Source of the DNA: an uncultured Mollicutes bacterium
GTDB taxonomy: Bacteria > Bacillota_I > Bacilli_A > RFN20 > CAG-288
Direction: 5' to 3'
DNA length: 64,000 bases
Assembly: GCA_900539865.1 (NCBI GenBank)
Contig: UQDS01000002.1
Span: 186,001-250,000 of the forward strand
The position numbers were made by a program, and so were the translations under genes. Positions 45,014 to 54,274 of the stretch are shown piece by piece; position 1 is the stretch's first letter, and every line of letters begins with the position of its first letter. The notes under the pieces were generated by a model. That model was not told the origin of the DNA and ran no database searches. It was given only the letters and a program-made list of their open reading frames with translations.

Positions 45014-46552
45014 ATGAAAAGAACAAAAAAAACATTATTATCGCTCCTTAGCTTAACTAGCGTAATTTTAACAGGGTGTGGTAGCCAGACAAGCGAACCA
45101 ACTTCAGAAGTCGAGGTTATCTGGTGGAACAACTATATCAAGCCGAACAACAACAAAACAGAAGAAGAAAATAGAAAAGACAAGACCTTTCACGAATACT
45201 TCTTTGCCAAAGATGTGATCGATGCTTTTGAAAAAGAACACCCCAACATCAAGATTTCTATGGAATACAAAGGAAACTACAAAGCGATCGCCGATGCTTG
45301 CAAAGCAGGATTAGGAACTGGCAATCTTCCGACCATGGCTTCCACTTACCAAGATGATGTTGCAACTTACGTTGAGAATGACGTAGCTTATGATATGACA
45401 TCTCTTGCAGCTGGTTTAGAAAACGACGCTGATTTTAACCAAAACTTCTTAGCAATTGAAAAAGATGCTTACCAAGGAAAATATTTTTCTTTACCATATT
45501 CTAAATCAGGAGAAACTTTTGTCATCAATCAATCTGTCTTTGATTTAGAAGGGGAAGGAAAAGCCGGCTTTAACAACAATTTCGGCTATACAGCGCCTCA
45601 AAGCATCGCAACCAAAGAAGCTTATGTCTTACCAGAAAACATGTTCGAAATGGCGGACATCGCCCGCAAGATGAAAACAGATTTCCCTGAGGTGTTCTCC
45701 GAACAGAAAGACAGCCAAGGTTACTTTAAAGCAGTTCCTTTTTGTTATGAATCTGGTGCTAATATGCTCATTACTTTATTCAAAGATGCTGGCATTGCAT
45801 ACACTGACGGCTCGGGGAAAAACGCAAGCGAAAAATATCTCTGGAACAATCAACAAGCAAAAGATTTAGTTATTCAGTTAAAGCGCTGGAATGATGAAGG
45901 TCTTATCTGTACGAGAAATCAACTTGTTAAAACCGTTAATGACAAGCACAAATATGCTGCGGATTTATTCAATGAAGGCAAGATGTTCATGTGTGTCACT
46001 TCCACAGATGGACCGAGGTATTTTGCAAACGACGGCTACTTAGCCTCCATGAACCATCTCTTAAATTGGGGAACAAACAGCAAAGCAAAAGATGCTTTTG
46101 TTCTTTCACAAGGTCCCTCTTTAACCTTCTTTATCAACAGAAATGAAAAAGTGAACGAAGCCGCATTTACCTTCTATCAATTCCTTACAAACAAGAAAAA
46201 CACCGCTGAATTTTCTGCTCAAACCTCGTACTTCCCATTGAGAGAATCTGCCTATCAAACCGAACAATTAAAAGAAATTGTCTCGGCGAGTAACACCGCC
46301 GATGTTCATTCCTCTGTTGAAACAAAATCAAATGATTACACCGGCCAAGTCTTCCAACTGAATCACTCTTATAGCACCAACAACAACTATTACATCTCTG
46401 ATGCATTTGATGGATCCAGTCTCTCACGCGTCTGCATCGACGGACTCATTGATGAGGTTTTCAACAAAACTGTCGATGAAAACAACAGCGTTAAAAAAAT
46501 TGTTGATACTGCATTTGACAACGCCTTCCGCAAGTTGACAACACTTGCATAA
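45014..46552 (+). CDS. second solute-binding lipoprotein, paralogue of 42823
   Basis: The 512-residue lipoprotein (lipobox Cys22, VILTGCGS) aligns over its full length with the binding protein at 42823, starting with VEVIWWNNYIKPN. It sits between two terminators, so it forms its own transcription unit, with TATAAT at 44965-44970 as the likely -10 and a leader containing the short dyad CCATCTAGATGG. It may widen the ligand range of the module 1 importer, as paralogous binding proteins do in other CUT1 systems. Its codon use is much less biased than that of its paralogue, so it is probably expressed less. Confidence 0.87.
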   Translation: MKRTKKTLLSLLSLTSVILTGCGSQTSEPTSEVEVIWWNNYIKPNNNKTEEENRKDKTFHEYFFAKDVIDAFEKEHPNIKISMEYKGNYKAIADACKAGLGTGNLPTMASTYQDDVATYVENDVAYDMTSLAAGLENDADFNQNFLAIEKDAYQGKYFSLPYSKSGETFVINQSVFDLEGEGKAGFNNNFGYTAPQSIATKEAYVLPENMFEMADIARKMKTDFPEVFSEQKDSQGYFKAVPFCYESGANMLITLFKDAGIAYTDGSGKNASEKYLWNNQQAKDLVIQLKRWNDEGLICTRNQLVKTVNDKHKYAADLFNEGKMFMCVTSTDGPRYFANDGYLASMNHLLNWGTNSKAKDAFVLSQGPSLTFFINRNEKVNEAAFTFYQFLTNKKNTAEFSAQTSYFPLRESAYQTEQLKEIVSASNTADVHSSVETKSNDYTGQVFQLNHSYSTNNNYYISDAFDGSSLSRVCIDGLIDEVFNKTVDENNSVKKIVDTAFDNAFRKLTTLA

Positions 46553-46580
46553 AATGCCCATCCATCGGGCATTTTATTTT
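46551..46580 (+). terminator. intrinsic terminator
   Basis: AAAATGCCC (46551-46559) pairs with GGGCATTTT (46567-46575), then T-rich sequence. The stem begins within the stop codon of the preceding gene. Confidence 0.85.
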
Positions 46581-46611
46581 GTTTGCTAAATGCCACAACT
46601 GTTTCTCTTCA

Positions 46612-46620
46612 TGATATAAT
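46612..46620 (+). promoter_or_regulatory. extended -10 promoter of module 2 RDD pair
   Basis: TGATATAAT (46612-46620). The ATG is 9 nt after the box, so the predicted start of transcription is 2-3 nt before the start codon. No Shine-Dalgarno site is present. Confidence 0.6.
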
Positions 46621-46629
46621 ATTCACATT

Positions 46630-47886
46630 ATGATTTATAACGATATCAACGTCGATTTAGCGACATGTCAACCAGCGACCAAGGGCAAACGCTTTGTAGT
46701 CATGCTCATCGATTACTTCTTAACTTTAATATTCGCCTACTCTATTTTTGTCTTTGCCGCAAATCCTATATATAACAACCTTCCTCTAACAAAAAATATC
46801 ATGCAAACTTATGGGGAAAAACAAGACAAAGTCAGCAATATCATCTTAGATACTGGTCTCCAACAAAAGAATGAAAAAGGAGATCGCGTCTCTTTAGAAA
46901 CAGCATCTGTCGAATTTGTCAAATCGCTTGTCCGTGTTTCATGTAATGAACACGATATGGAATACTATCTTTTAAAAGATGGCGAAAAGGTTGTATATGA
47001 ACCGGTAGAGGAGCAACTTCTTTACTACAAAGATGAAAACGGAAATTATCCAAACTACAACATTTATCACTATTATTTCTTCTTCCAAGAACAGAATAAA
47101 AACGACTATGATGCGGTGACAAAAGTCACTGTAGAAGATATCAATACAAAGTTTTATCGTCTGTCAGATGAGAACAAAGACTTAGTAGACGAGGGCTTTG
47201 ATCTCAGCAAACAAAATCTCATTTTAAACAAAGAAAACACCGAAAAGCTTCTTGATTATCTCAATTATAAAACAGAATCTTCACTCCCGTTATTCAGCCG
47301 CGTTCGCTATCTTTATCAGTCCGCAATCAAACCGGCTATCGATGAAGTGGAGCTTCATTACACTCCCTATATCACCGCTTTAAACGACTTTATGACCACC
47401 CACAACACCTATGCTAGGGGAATATGTATCTGCATGATTCTCTCTTATCTTATCGGCTTCTTAATCACCTATCTTGTCTTCCCTCTTTTCTTCAAACGCG
47501 GAAAAACAATCGGCTTCAAATTCTTCAATTTTGCCAGCACGAGATCCGATATGTTAGAAATGAGATTCTATAATTTCTTAATACGCGATGTTGTTCTCTT
47601 TATTGAAGGGCTCTCTTCTCTCTTCTTCATGGCTTTGTTCTTAAATAAACTGAATTTGCTTTCCACACCTCTCATGGGTCCTATCTCACTGTTTCAAATT
47701 TGTCTCTTATCTGTGTTCATCGTCATTGTATCCTTGATTTTCTTCTTCATTAGCAAAGACAATCAGGCTCTCTCTGACTTCGCCTCTATGAGTGTAGTAG
47801 TCAATACTCAAAAGAGACAAGAAAGTTATCTTCTCGAACAAGATAGAAAGGAAGAAAATGATGGAAAAACAAGAAGTAAAAAATGA
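46630..47886 (+). CDS. RDD-family membrane protein with extracytoplasmic insertion (module 2, first)
   Basis: The 418-residue protein has a helix at about 20-45 (KRFVVMLIDYFLTLIFAYSIFVFAA), a polar stretch of about 210 residues, and RDD helices from about 262 with the loop RGKTIGFKFFNFASTRSD. It matches the module 1 protein at 36922 in length and topology. The gene starts a new transcript, probably leaderless. The following RDD gene overlaps its end by 29 nt. No function is established for this type of RDD protein. Confidence 0.75.
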   Translation: MIYNDINVDLATCQPATKGKRFVVMLIDYFLTLIFAYSIFVFAANPIYNNLPLTKNIMQTYGEKQDKVSNIILDTGLQQKNEKGDRVSLETASVEFVKSLVRVSCNEHDMEYYLLKDGEKVVYEPVEEQLLYYKDENGNYPNYNIYHYYFFFQEQNKNDYDAVTKVTVEDINTKFYRLSDENKDLVDEGFDLSKQNLILNKENTEKLLDYLNYKTESSLPLFSRVRYLYQSAIKPAIDEVELHYTPYITALNDFMTTHNTYARGICICMILSYLIGFLITYLVFPLFFKRGKTIGFKFFNFASTRSDMLEMRFYNFLIRDVVLFIEGLSSLFFMALFLNKLNLLSTPLMGPISLFQICLLSVFIVIVSLIFFFISKDNQALSDFASMSVVVNTQKRQESYLLEQDRKEENDGKTRSKK

Positions 47887-48847
47887 TGGCACTCTCGATG
47901 TTGAATATGAAAGTGCTAAGTTATATAAACGTTGGTTTGCTTTCTTTATCGATCTCATATTAGCGTTTATTATCGGCTTGATGCTCTCTACTGCAATCGG
48001 TAAAATCACCACCCTTGTCCCTGCTTACACGAACATAGTAGAAGAGAGATATGAGCTAGAAAAGCTCTCTGGATTATATGACGACAAAGGCAATTTAATT
48101 CTCTTAAATGTACGTAAGAGTGAGTCTACTGTCACCCAGAAAAAAGATGTGTTGAAATCAACTCTGGAAGCTTTCTATCAAAACGAAAGTTACTTCGGAG
48201 GGGATGCTCCTACTTATTACAATGAGTATCAGTTGCGTAAAAAAGAAGCTGTGACCTCAGAAGGAAAACCATTATTTGTCCCTTCACTTGAAAACGATAA
48301 AGTCTTTGTCGAGTCGACGATGAGCGATCAAATTTACTATGATTTCTATGATCAAGAATTTGAAAAATACGCTATCGCTTATCTTTCGTTGAATGTCGAT
48401 TTTACCGACGCGACAAACTTATTAAACCGCATTTCTATTATCGAATTAGCCATTTCCTTGTCCCTAGGTTACTCCTTAACTTTTCTTATTGTACCTTTCA
48501 TCATCAAGCGCGGAAGAAGAACACTTGGCATGTATCTTTTCAAGATTTCTGTCATCAGTTCAGATGCGCTTAATGTCACCGGAAAAACTTTACTTGCGAG
48601 AAATCTTCTCTTGCTCCTTGTCGGCTTTTGGCTCAGCATCTTCACTTTCGGCTTACCCTGGATTGTTTCGGTGACAATAATGCACCTAACCAAAACCAAG
48701 CAGGACTTCTTCGATTATGTTACGAACACATACGTTGTTGAGTCTGGAAAAAAAGATGTTTATCTCAATTATGCAGAATTTCTTTCGCGGCAACAAAGAA
48801 AAGAAACCGCAAGCATTGAAAACAACGACTTCCAAATCACTCGCTGA
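47858..48847 (+). CDS. RDD-family membrane protein with extracytoplasmic insertion (module 2, second)
   Basis: The 329-residue protein has the RDD first helix (KRWFAFFIDLILAFIIGLML, about 24-45), a polar stretch of about 150 residues, and C-terminal helices with RGRRTLGMYLFKISVISSDALN. It is the counterpart of the gene at 38120. AAAGGA lies 6 nt before the first of two adjacent ATG codons. A terminator follows, so the RDD pair forms a separate transcript from the ABC genes. Confidence 0.75.
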   Translation: MMEKQEVKNDGTLDVEYESAKLYKRWFAFFIDLILAFIIGLMLSTAIGKITTLVPAYTNIVEERYELEKLSGLYDDKGNLILLNVRKSESTVTQKKDVLKSTLEAFYQNESYFGGDAPTYYNEYQLRKKEAVTSEGKPLFVPSLENDKVFVESTMSDQIYYDFYDQEFEKYAIAYLSLNVDFTDATNLLNRISIIELAISLSLGYSLTFLIVPFIIKRGRRTLGMYLFKISVISSDALNVTGKTLLARNLLLLLVGFWLSIFTFGLPWIVSVTIMHLTKTKQDFFDYVTNTYVVESGKKDVYLNYAEFLSRQQRKETASIENNDFQITR

Positions 48848-48851
48848 ATCG

Positions 48852-48876
48852 ATGCCACACTATGTGTGGCATTTTT
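48852..48876 (+). terminator. intrinsic terminator
   Basis: ATGCCACAC (48852-48860), loop TAT, GTGTGGCAT (48864-48872), then T5. Confidence 0.88.
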
Positions 48877-48911
48877 CTTTATTGATACATTTGTCGCACA
48901 CCATATACTTG

Positions 48912-48940
48912 TTGATATAAATAGGATGATATATTATAAT
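48912..48940 (+). promoter_or_regulatory. promoter of ABC module 2
   Basis: TTGATA (48912-48917), 17 bp, TATAAT (48935-48940). Transcription would begin near 48947, leaving a leader of about 72 nt. Confidence 0.75.
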
Positions 48941-48946
48941 TTTGTA

Positions 48947-48980
48947 AATAATAATTATTTAAGAGCATTATTATTTTTTT
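48947..48980 (+). promoter_or_regulatory. A/T-only hairpin with T run in the leader of module 2
   Basis: AATAATAAT (48947-48955) pairs with ATTATTATT (48967-48975), followed by T5. It starts at the predicted transcription start. The shape is that of an attenuator, but an A-T stem is weak, so this may be chance in an AT-rich leader. Confidence 0.3.
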
Positions 48981-49019
48981 AGCCGTCAGAAGCTTAAAAA
49001 TCATAAGAAAGGTAGATTT

Positions 49020-50465
49020 ATGGAAATCAAATTAAAGAATCTGACAAAAGCATTCCCGGGTGATGCCAAAAAGAACATCCCGGACACCGTCGCTGTCAAT
49101 GATTTAAACATTGATGTCAAGGACGGTGAACTCATCGGTCTTCTCGGACCTTCCGGTTGCGGTAAATCCACAACTCTGTACATGATTGCTGGCTTAAAAC
49201 AGCCGACCGAAGGTGAAATTTGGTTTGGCGATGAAGAAGTCACTCACATCGAACCGGAAAAGAGAGGCATCGGCTTAGTTTTCCAAAACTACGCTCTTTA
49301 TCCTCATCTCACCGTCTATGACAACGTTGCCTTCCCGTTGACTAACCTTAAGGTTATCACCACTAAGAAAGACCTCGTCTTACAAAACTACGATGCGATG
49401 CTTTCCCTTCTTGATCATTGGCAAGAAGCTGTTGAAGTCATCAAGAAATCAGTTTACAAGAACAAGATTTCTAAGGAACTTGCAATCGAGGCCTTAATTG
49501 CCAAGTATCACACCATCACTTCCTTGGCCACCACTTTATTCAAACTTAAGCTTCATTCTTCTAAAACACCGGAAACTGTTGTCGAAAACTACAGAAACAA
49601 GCTCTTAGAATCCAAGGCGAAACACGAAGCCGAAAACAAAGAGAAAAATGTCGTTCTCAATGAAATTTATGAAGTCTTAGACTCTAACGGCAATCCGATT
49701 CAGGAAAAGAGAAAACTTACCAAAGATGAAATCGACGCTTTAGTTCAAGAAGCAGCTCGCCTCGTTCAAATTTCTTCCTATCTCTTAAGAAAGCCCAGCG
49801 AACTTTCCGGCGGTCAGCAACAGCGTGTTGCTATCGCAAGAGCATTGGTTAAGAAACCTAAGGTCTTGCTCCTTGACGAGCCTCTTTCTAACCTTGACGC
49901 TCGTTTGAGAATTCAAACCCGTGAAGAAATCAGAAGAATTCAAAAAGAAACAGGCATCACCACCGTCTTCGTCACACACGACCAAGATGAAGCGATGTCT
50001 ATCTGCGATAGCATTGTTGTCATGAAAAATGGTATTGAGATGCAAAAAGATCATCCGCAGACCATGTATGACAACCCGAAGAATCTCTTTGTCGCCAAAT
50101 TCTTAGGTGTCCCGCCGATCAATGTCTTCAATGGCAGAATCGAAAACGGAAAAGCCTATATTGGCAACGATTGCATTTTAGAAAATGAAAAGCTCACTGA
50201 GGACAAACCGGTTTATATCGCGATTCGTCCGGAAGGATTCATCCCTGCTTGTGATAACCACGTTCTCACAATCAACGTTGATTCCATCATCACTCAGGGT
50301 AAAGATAAATCCTTGATTGCCTCTCACCAGGACTTTGTCGGCGATCAGATCAAGATCATCATCGATTCTGATATCGCTGTATCCACCGGTGAAGTAAAAC
50401 TCTCTTTACGTCCGAATAAGGTCTTCTTATTTGATCACGAAAGTGAAGAAAGAATTGAACTCTAA
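49020..50465 (+). CDS. UgpC-like ABC ATPase with long insertion (module 2)
   Basis: The 481-residue ATPase is a close paralogue of 39211: Walker A at 43-50, Q-loop Gln at 89, LSGGQ at 262-266, then Walker B and the regulatory domain. About 120 extra residues lie between Q-loop and signature. They end in KLTKDEIDALVQEAARLVQI, which matches module 1, but the earlier part (about 112-230) differs strongly. It lacks the charged C-terminal tail of module 1. AAAGGT precedes the start. The stop codon overlaps the ATG of the next permease by one base. Confidence 0.9.
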   Translation: MEIKLKNLTKAFPGDAKKNIPDTVAVNDLNIDVKDGELIGLLGPSGCGKSTTLYMIAGLKQPTEGEIWFGDEEVTHIEPEKRGIGLVFQNYALYPHLTVYDNVAFPLTNLKVITTKKDLVLQNYDAMLSLLDHWQEAVEVIKKSVYKNKISKELAIEALIAKYHTITSLATTLFKLKLHSSKTPETVVENYRNKLLESKAKHEAENKEKNVVLNEIYEVLDSNGNPIQEKRKLTKDEIDALVQEAARLVQISSYLLRKPSELSGGQQQRVAIARALVKKPKVLLLDEPLSNLDARLRIQTREEIRRIQKETGITTVFVTHDQDEAMSICDSIVVMKNGIEMQKDHPQTMYDNPKNLFVAKFLGVPPINVFNGRIENGKAYIGNDCILENEKLTEDKPVYIAIRPEGFIPACDNHVLTINVDSIITQGKDKSLIASHQDFVGDQIKIIIDSDIAVSTGEVKLSLRPNKVFLFDHESEERIEL

Positions 50466-51415
50466 TGGAAAGCAAGAATAACTGGAAAGCGTGGCTATAT
50501 TTAGCCCCAATCCTGGTTCTGCTAGTCGTGTTCACGTTCTACCCCATCATCAACACCATAGGAATTTCTTTCTTGAAGAACTACAACACGCTCTATGGAA
50601 CTCACGAAGGATTCACTTTTGACAACTATCTTGAAATCTTACGCTTAAAGCCTACTGGCGAAGGCGCTGGTGGCGTTCTCTATTACAACGACGAATTCAT
50701 CGGTGTCGCCCTTCCGAATACTCTATTAATCACATTCGTCACCGTCCCGTTATCCATCATCATCGCTTTGGCTATTGCCATCGCCTTGAACTCTATCAAA
50801 GTCTTCCAAAAAATCTTCCAGACAATCTTCTTCATGCCTTATGTCACTAACGCTATCGCTATCGGTATGGTCTTCTCTGTCATCTTCGATAACGACGGTG
50901 TCTTCAACTTCATATTCAACAGCGATATCAACTGGCTATACGCAGGTAACTCTGGTGTCGCACCAAATTACTGGGCTGGTTTCTTCGCTTTATGTGTCTA
51001 TAGTATTTGGCACGCATTGCCATATAAGATTCTCATTTTCTTAGGTGGTCTTCAAAATGTCGACAAACAATACTATGACGCTGCAAAAGTCGATGGTTCC
51101 TCTAAATGGAAAACCATCAGAAAAGTTACCATTCCTCTCTTGTCGCCGCAAATTCTCTACATTATGATCACTTCCTTCATCGGCGCATTTAAAGAATATA
51201 CCTCTGTCGTCGCCTTATTCGGTGCAGATGGCGGTTCCTTCTTAGAAAGCACAGGTCCTAGCAGTATGAAGACCGTCGCCTTCTATATTTACGATCAAAT
51301 GGCGAACCCGAACGCTTTGCAATACGCAGCTGCAGGCGCGGTTGTCCTCTTACTCATCATCATGTTCTTCACCTTGATCCAAAAACAAGTCTCAAAGAAG
51401 AGGGTGCATTACTAA
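50465..51415 (+). CDS. CUT1-type ABC permease, MalF/UgpA-like (module 2)
   Basis: The 316-residue permease starts with KNNWKAWLYLAPILVLL, has six helices and the EAA-type loop KQYYDAAKVDGSSKWKTIRK. It is the counterpart of 40847. Its TAATG overlap with the ATPase and the 1-nt gap to the next permease show tight translational coupling within the module. Confidence 0.9.
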   Translation: MESKNNWKAWLYLAPILVLLVVFTFYPIINTIGISFLKNYNTLYGTHEGFTFDNYLEILRLKPTGEGAGGVLYYNDEFIGVALPNTLLITFVTVPLSIIIALAIAIALNSIKVFQKIFQTIFFMPYVTNAIAIGMVFSVIFDNDGVFNFIFNSDINWLYAGNSGVAPNYWAGFFALCVYSIWHALPYKILIFLGGLQNVDKQYYDAAKVDGSSKWKTIRKVTIPLLSPQILYIMITSFIGAFKEYTSVVALFGADGGSFLESTGPSSMKTVAFYIYDQMANPNALQYAAAGAVVLLLIIMFFTLIQKQVSKKRVHY

Positions 51416-51416
51416 T

Positions 51417-52730
51417 ATGGAAAACAAAAATAAAAACATTTTGGAATCTCCTTCTTTCAAAGAGAATCCAACGCAGAAAAACCTTTCTGAATCTGCAAAA
51501 TTTGCCAAAAAACATTTGAGCGATTATGTCGAACCTAAAGTCGAAGAGAAAGAAAACTACTCAGAATCTAACCTCTTCGTCAAACATGTTTTGAAAAAAG
51601 CGGAGGCAGAAGCCAAAACAAATGAAATCGAAGAGACAACAGAGCTTGTCTCCGAAACAGCTCCTGCAATTGAGACGGAAACCGCGAAAGAACAAACGGT
51701 AGAACAAAAAGCTCCTGTCGTTGAAGCCGTCAAGGAACAAACGGTAGAACAAAAAGCTCCTGTCGTCAATTATGAAAATGCTCTTAAATTAGTCGGTGAA
51801 ACAAAATCGTTGCGCCTTGTCTTAAAGAGTGAAGGTCAATCCTCCACCGCCAAGAAGGCAGCAAGTACCACCGCTCATGTCTTCACCCTCATCATCACTT
51901 ACACATTCTTAATCCTTTGTGCCTTATTGTTCATCTTCCCATTCTATTGGATGATCATCACCTCCTTCAAATCTGGTGATGAAATCAAAGGATTGCTCCC
52001 TGGCTTAGAAGGTCAGCAAACATTCTGGCCTTTACACTTCGTCAACAACTACGCCGATTTAAACAAAAGATTCAACTTCGGTATGTATGTTTCTAACACC
52101 TTAGTTGTCAGTATCTTCTCCACTCTCGGCACATTGTTAACTTGTATCTTCGGCGCTTTCGCCTTTGCTCGCTTAAAATTCAAAGGTAGAGATCTCATTT
52201 TTACTCTCATGCTCTCCACCATGATGATCCCTGGCGAAATGATGGTTGTTACAAATTACATCACAGTTTCTAACTTAGGTTGGACAGATGGAACTCGCTT
52301 CGGCGCCTATACCGCTATGGTTGTTCCGTTTGTCATCTCTATCTTCTACATTTACTTATTGCGTCAAAACTTCAAACAAATTCCTAACGAACTTTACCTC
52401 GCCGCTAAGGTCGATGGTAAATCCGATTGGCAATACCTTTGGAAAGTTCTCGTCCCGCTTGCCATGCCTTCCTTAGTCACCATCTTCATCCTCAAGCTCA
52501 TGGGTTCTTGGAACGCTTACGTTTGGCCGAACTTAGTCGCCGGTGGAAACGATCAGTTCAAACTCGTTTCTAACGGTTTACGCGACTCCTTCCAGACGGG
52601 TACTAACTTCGATGAATACGGCCGTCAAATGGCTGCTACTGTCTTAGTTACCGTTCCTCTCTTACTCCTCTTTGTCTTCTTCCGTAAATACATCATGCGC
52701 GGCGTTTCCCGTGCTGGTATCAAAGGCTAA
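51417..52730 (+). CDS. CUT1-type ABC permease, MalG/UgpE-like, with long acidic N-terminal tail (module 2)
   Basis: The 437-residue protein has a cytoplasmic N-terminal extension of about 150 residues rich in Glu, Lys, Thr and Val, absent from the module 1 counterpart (328 residues). Within it a 15-residue unit (core EQTVEQKAPVV) occurs twice in tandem. The permease domain follows from about residue 155 with six helices, the EAA loop NELYLAAKVDGKSDWQYLW and the ending IMRGVSRAGIKG. The extension may interact with other cytoplasmic components; no domain is recognised in it. Confidence 0.88.
   Translation: MENKNKNILESPSFKENPTQKNLSESAKFAKKHLSDYVEPKVEEKENYSESNLFVKHVLKKAEAEAKTNEIEETTELVSETAPAIETETAKEQTVEQKAPVVEAVKEQTVEQKAPVVNYENALKLVGETKSLRLVLKSEGQSSTAKKAASTTAHVFTLIITYTFLILCALLFIFPFYWMIITSFKSGDEIKGLLPGLEGQQTFWPLHFVNNYADLNKRFNFGMYVSNTLVVSIFSTLGTLLTCIFGAFAFARLKFKGRDLIFTLMLSTMMIPGEMMVVTNYITVSNLGWTDGTRFGAYTAMVVPFVISIFYIYLLRQNFKQIPNELYLAAKVDGKSDWQYLWKVLVPLAMPSLVTIFILKLMGSWNAYVWPNLVAGGNDQFKLVSNGLRDSFQTGTNFDEYGRQMAATVLVTVPLLLLFVFFRKYIMRGVSRAGIKG
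51690..51766 (+). repeat. 45-bp tandem duplication in the permease tail
   Basis: A 32-bp stretch at 51690-51721 recurs identically at 51735-51766, with a period of 45 bp (15 codons). The identity suggests a recent duplication. Confidence 0.85.
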
Positions 52731-52766
52731 ATCTCAATTTCATAACATTAGGAGAAATAAATACAT

Positions 52767-54254
52767 ATGAAAAAGAAAATTTTTAGAACTGTCGCACTCT
52801 CCCTCTCCCTCGTCGCTTTAGTCGGTTGCGGTGGCGGAGGAACCTCCAACACTGGCGGTGGTGGTGACAATCCTGGTTCCACCGGCAAAGAAATCTTATT
52901 CTGGCACTGCATCGGCCACGATAAAATGAACAACCTTCAGGCTATCATTGATAAATTCAACGCCGAACACGCTAAGACAGATGGTTATTATGTCAAGGCA
53001 GAACCGATCGCCAAAGACTATGACGCTTTGCACGATGCTGTCAAGACGAAACTCCAGGCTGGTTTTGTCCCTTCTATCACCATGGGTTATCCCGACTCCT
53101 TCTCTGAATATATCGGTAACGCCGGTCAAGAAAAGTCCAAGATTCTCAACTTGAACAATTTCATCGCCAACGATCCGAACTTCCATCCGGAAACATTCGT
53201 TCCTGAATATTATGCTGAAGGTTCTGGCTATCAATATTCTGGTGTCTACTCTCTCCCGCTTTACAAGTCTACCGAAGCCATGTACATCAACATGGAAATG
53301 TTCACAGGCACTAATTTCTACAAAGAAAACAAAGATAAGAGCTATGGCGATTATGGCGCTATCTTAGGTAATCCTGACACTTGGGATTGGGACACTTTAA
53401 TCCATGTCGGAACAGAAGTTCAAAAAGAATTAGAAGGAACAACCGACTTCCACGCAATCGGTTATGACTCTGACGCCAACCTCTTTATCACCCAGATGGC
53501 TCAAAGAGGAATTCCTTACACCACCAAAGAAGCTACCAAGCCCTATGAACACTATCTCTTCAAAGATCCGAAGACTGGTGTCATGAATCCGGAACTTGTT
53601 AATTTTGCTACCGATCTCTTCGATCTCACTCAGAAGGGTATCCTTGTCACCAAGGGTTCCTATGGTTCCTTCTCCTCTGATTTATTCCTTTCCAAGAAGA
53701 CGATGATCACCATCGGTTCCACTGGTGGTTCTGTCTATAACGACCCGATCGGTTCCACAAACGCTGGTTTCCATGCTGGTCTTTATGCTGTTCCTGCCTA
53801 CAAGGGTAGAAACAATGCAAAATACATCATGCAAGGTCCTTCTGTCTGCTTCTTCAACACCAAAGACAGCTTGAAGGAAGCTGCTGCTTGGGAATTCTAT
53901 TCTCAGTACATCTCCAACGCAGAATACAACGCTCAGGTCGCTTTGGAAAACTCCTATGACCCTGTCCGTTCCACTTCCTATGACAGTGATGCTTACAAGA
54001 AATGGACTTCCTTCGCCGGTGAAAAAGGCAAAGATAACACCGAAGTTGCTATGGCTTCTCGTATTCCTCTCTTAACCAAGACCATCAAGGATAACTACTA
54101 TACAACTGATGTTTTCCAGGGTTCTGGCAACGCTAGAAAGCAGATGGAAACCATCATCAAGAAGGCCCAAGGCCAACAGACAAGCCTTTCTTCCAAAGAA
54201 AAGATTGAAAAGGCTCTCGAAGCTGTCTATGCAGCTTGTGTCAGCTACAAATAA
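52767..54254 (+). CDS. extracellular solute-binding lipoprotein (module 2)
   Basis: The 495-residue family-1 binding protein has a lipobox at Cys21 (LVALVGCGG), a Gly/Asn-rich linker, and a fold starting EILFWHCIGHDKMNNLQ. It is more distant from the two module 1 binding proteins, which suggests another ligand. Codon use is biased as in 42823, so expression is probably high. It is followed after 20 nt by the nuclease-domain lipoprotein. Confidence 0.87.
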   Translation: MKKKIFRTVALSLSLVALVGCGGGGTSNTGGGGDNPGSTGKEILFWHCIGHDKMNNLQAIIDKFNAEHAKTDGYYVKAEPIAKDYDALHDAVKTKLQAGFVPSITMGYPDSFSEYIGNAGQEKSKILNLNNFIANDPNFHPETFVPEYYAEGSGYQYSGVYSLPLYKSTEAMYINMEMFTGTNFYKENKDKSYGDYGAILGNPDTWDWDTLIHVGTEVQKELEGTTDFHAIGYDSDANLFITQMAQRGIPYTTKEATKPYEHYLFKDPKTGVMNPELVNFATDLFDLTQKGILVTKGSYGSFSSDLFLSKKTMITIGSTGGSVYNDPIGSTNAGFHAGLYAVPAYKGRNNAKYIMQGPSVCFFNTKDSLKEAAAWEFYSQYISNAEYNAQVALENSYDPVRSTSYDSDAYKKWTSFAGEKGKDNTEVAMASRIPLLTKTIKDNYYTTDVFQGSGNARKQMETIIKKAQGQQTSLSSKEKIEKALEAVYAACVSYK

Positions 54255-54274
54255 AGCAAAAGGAGAATAATGGT

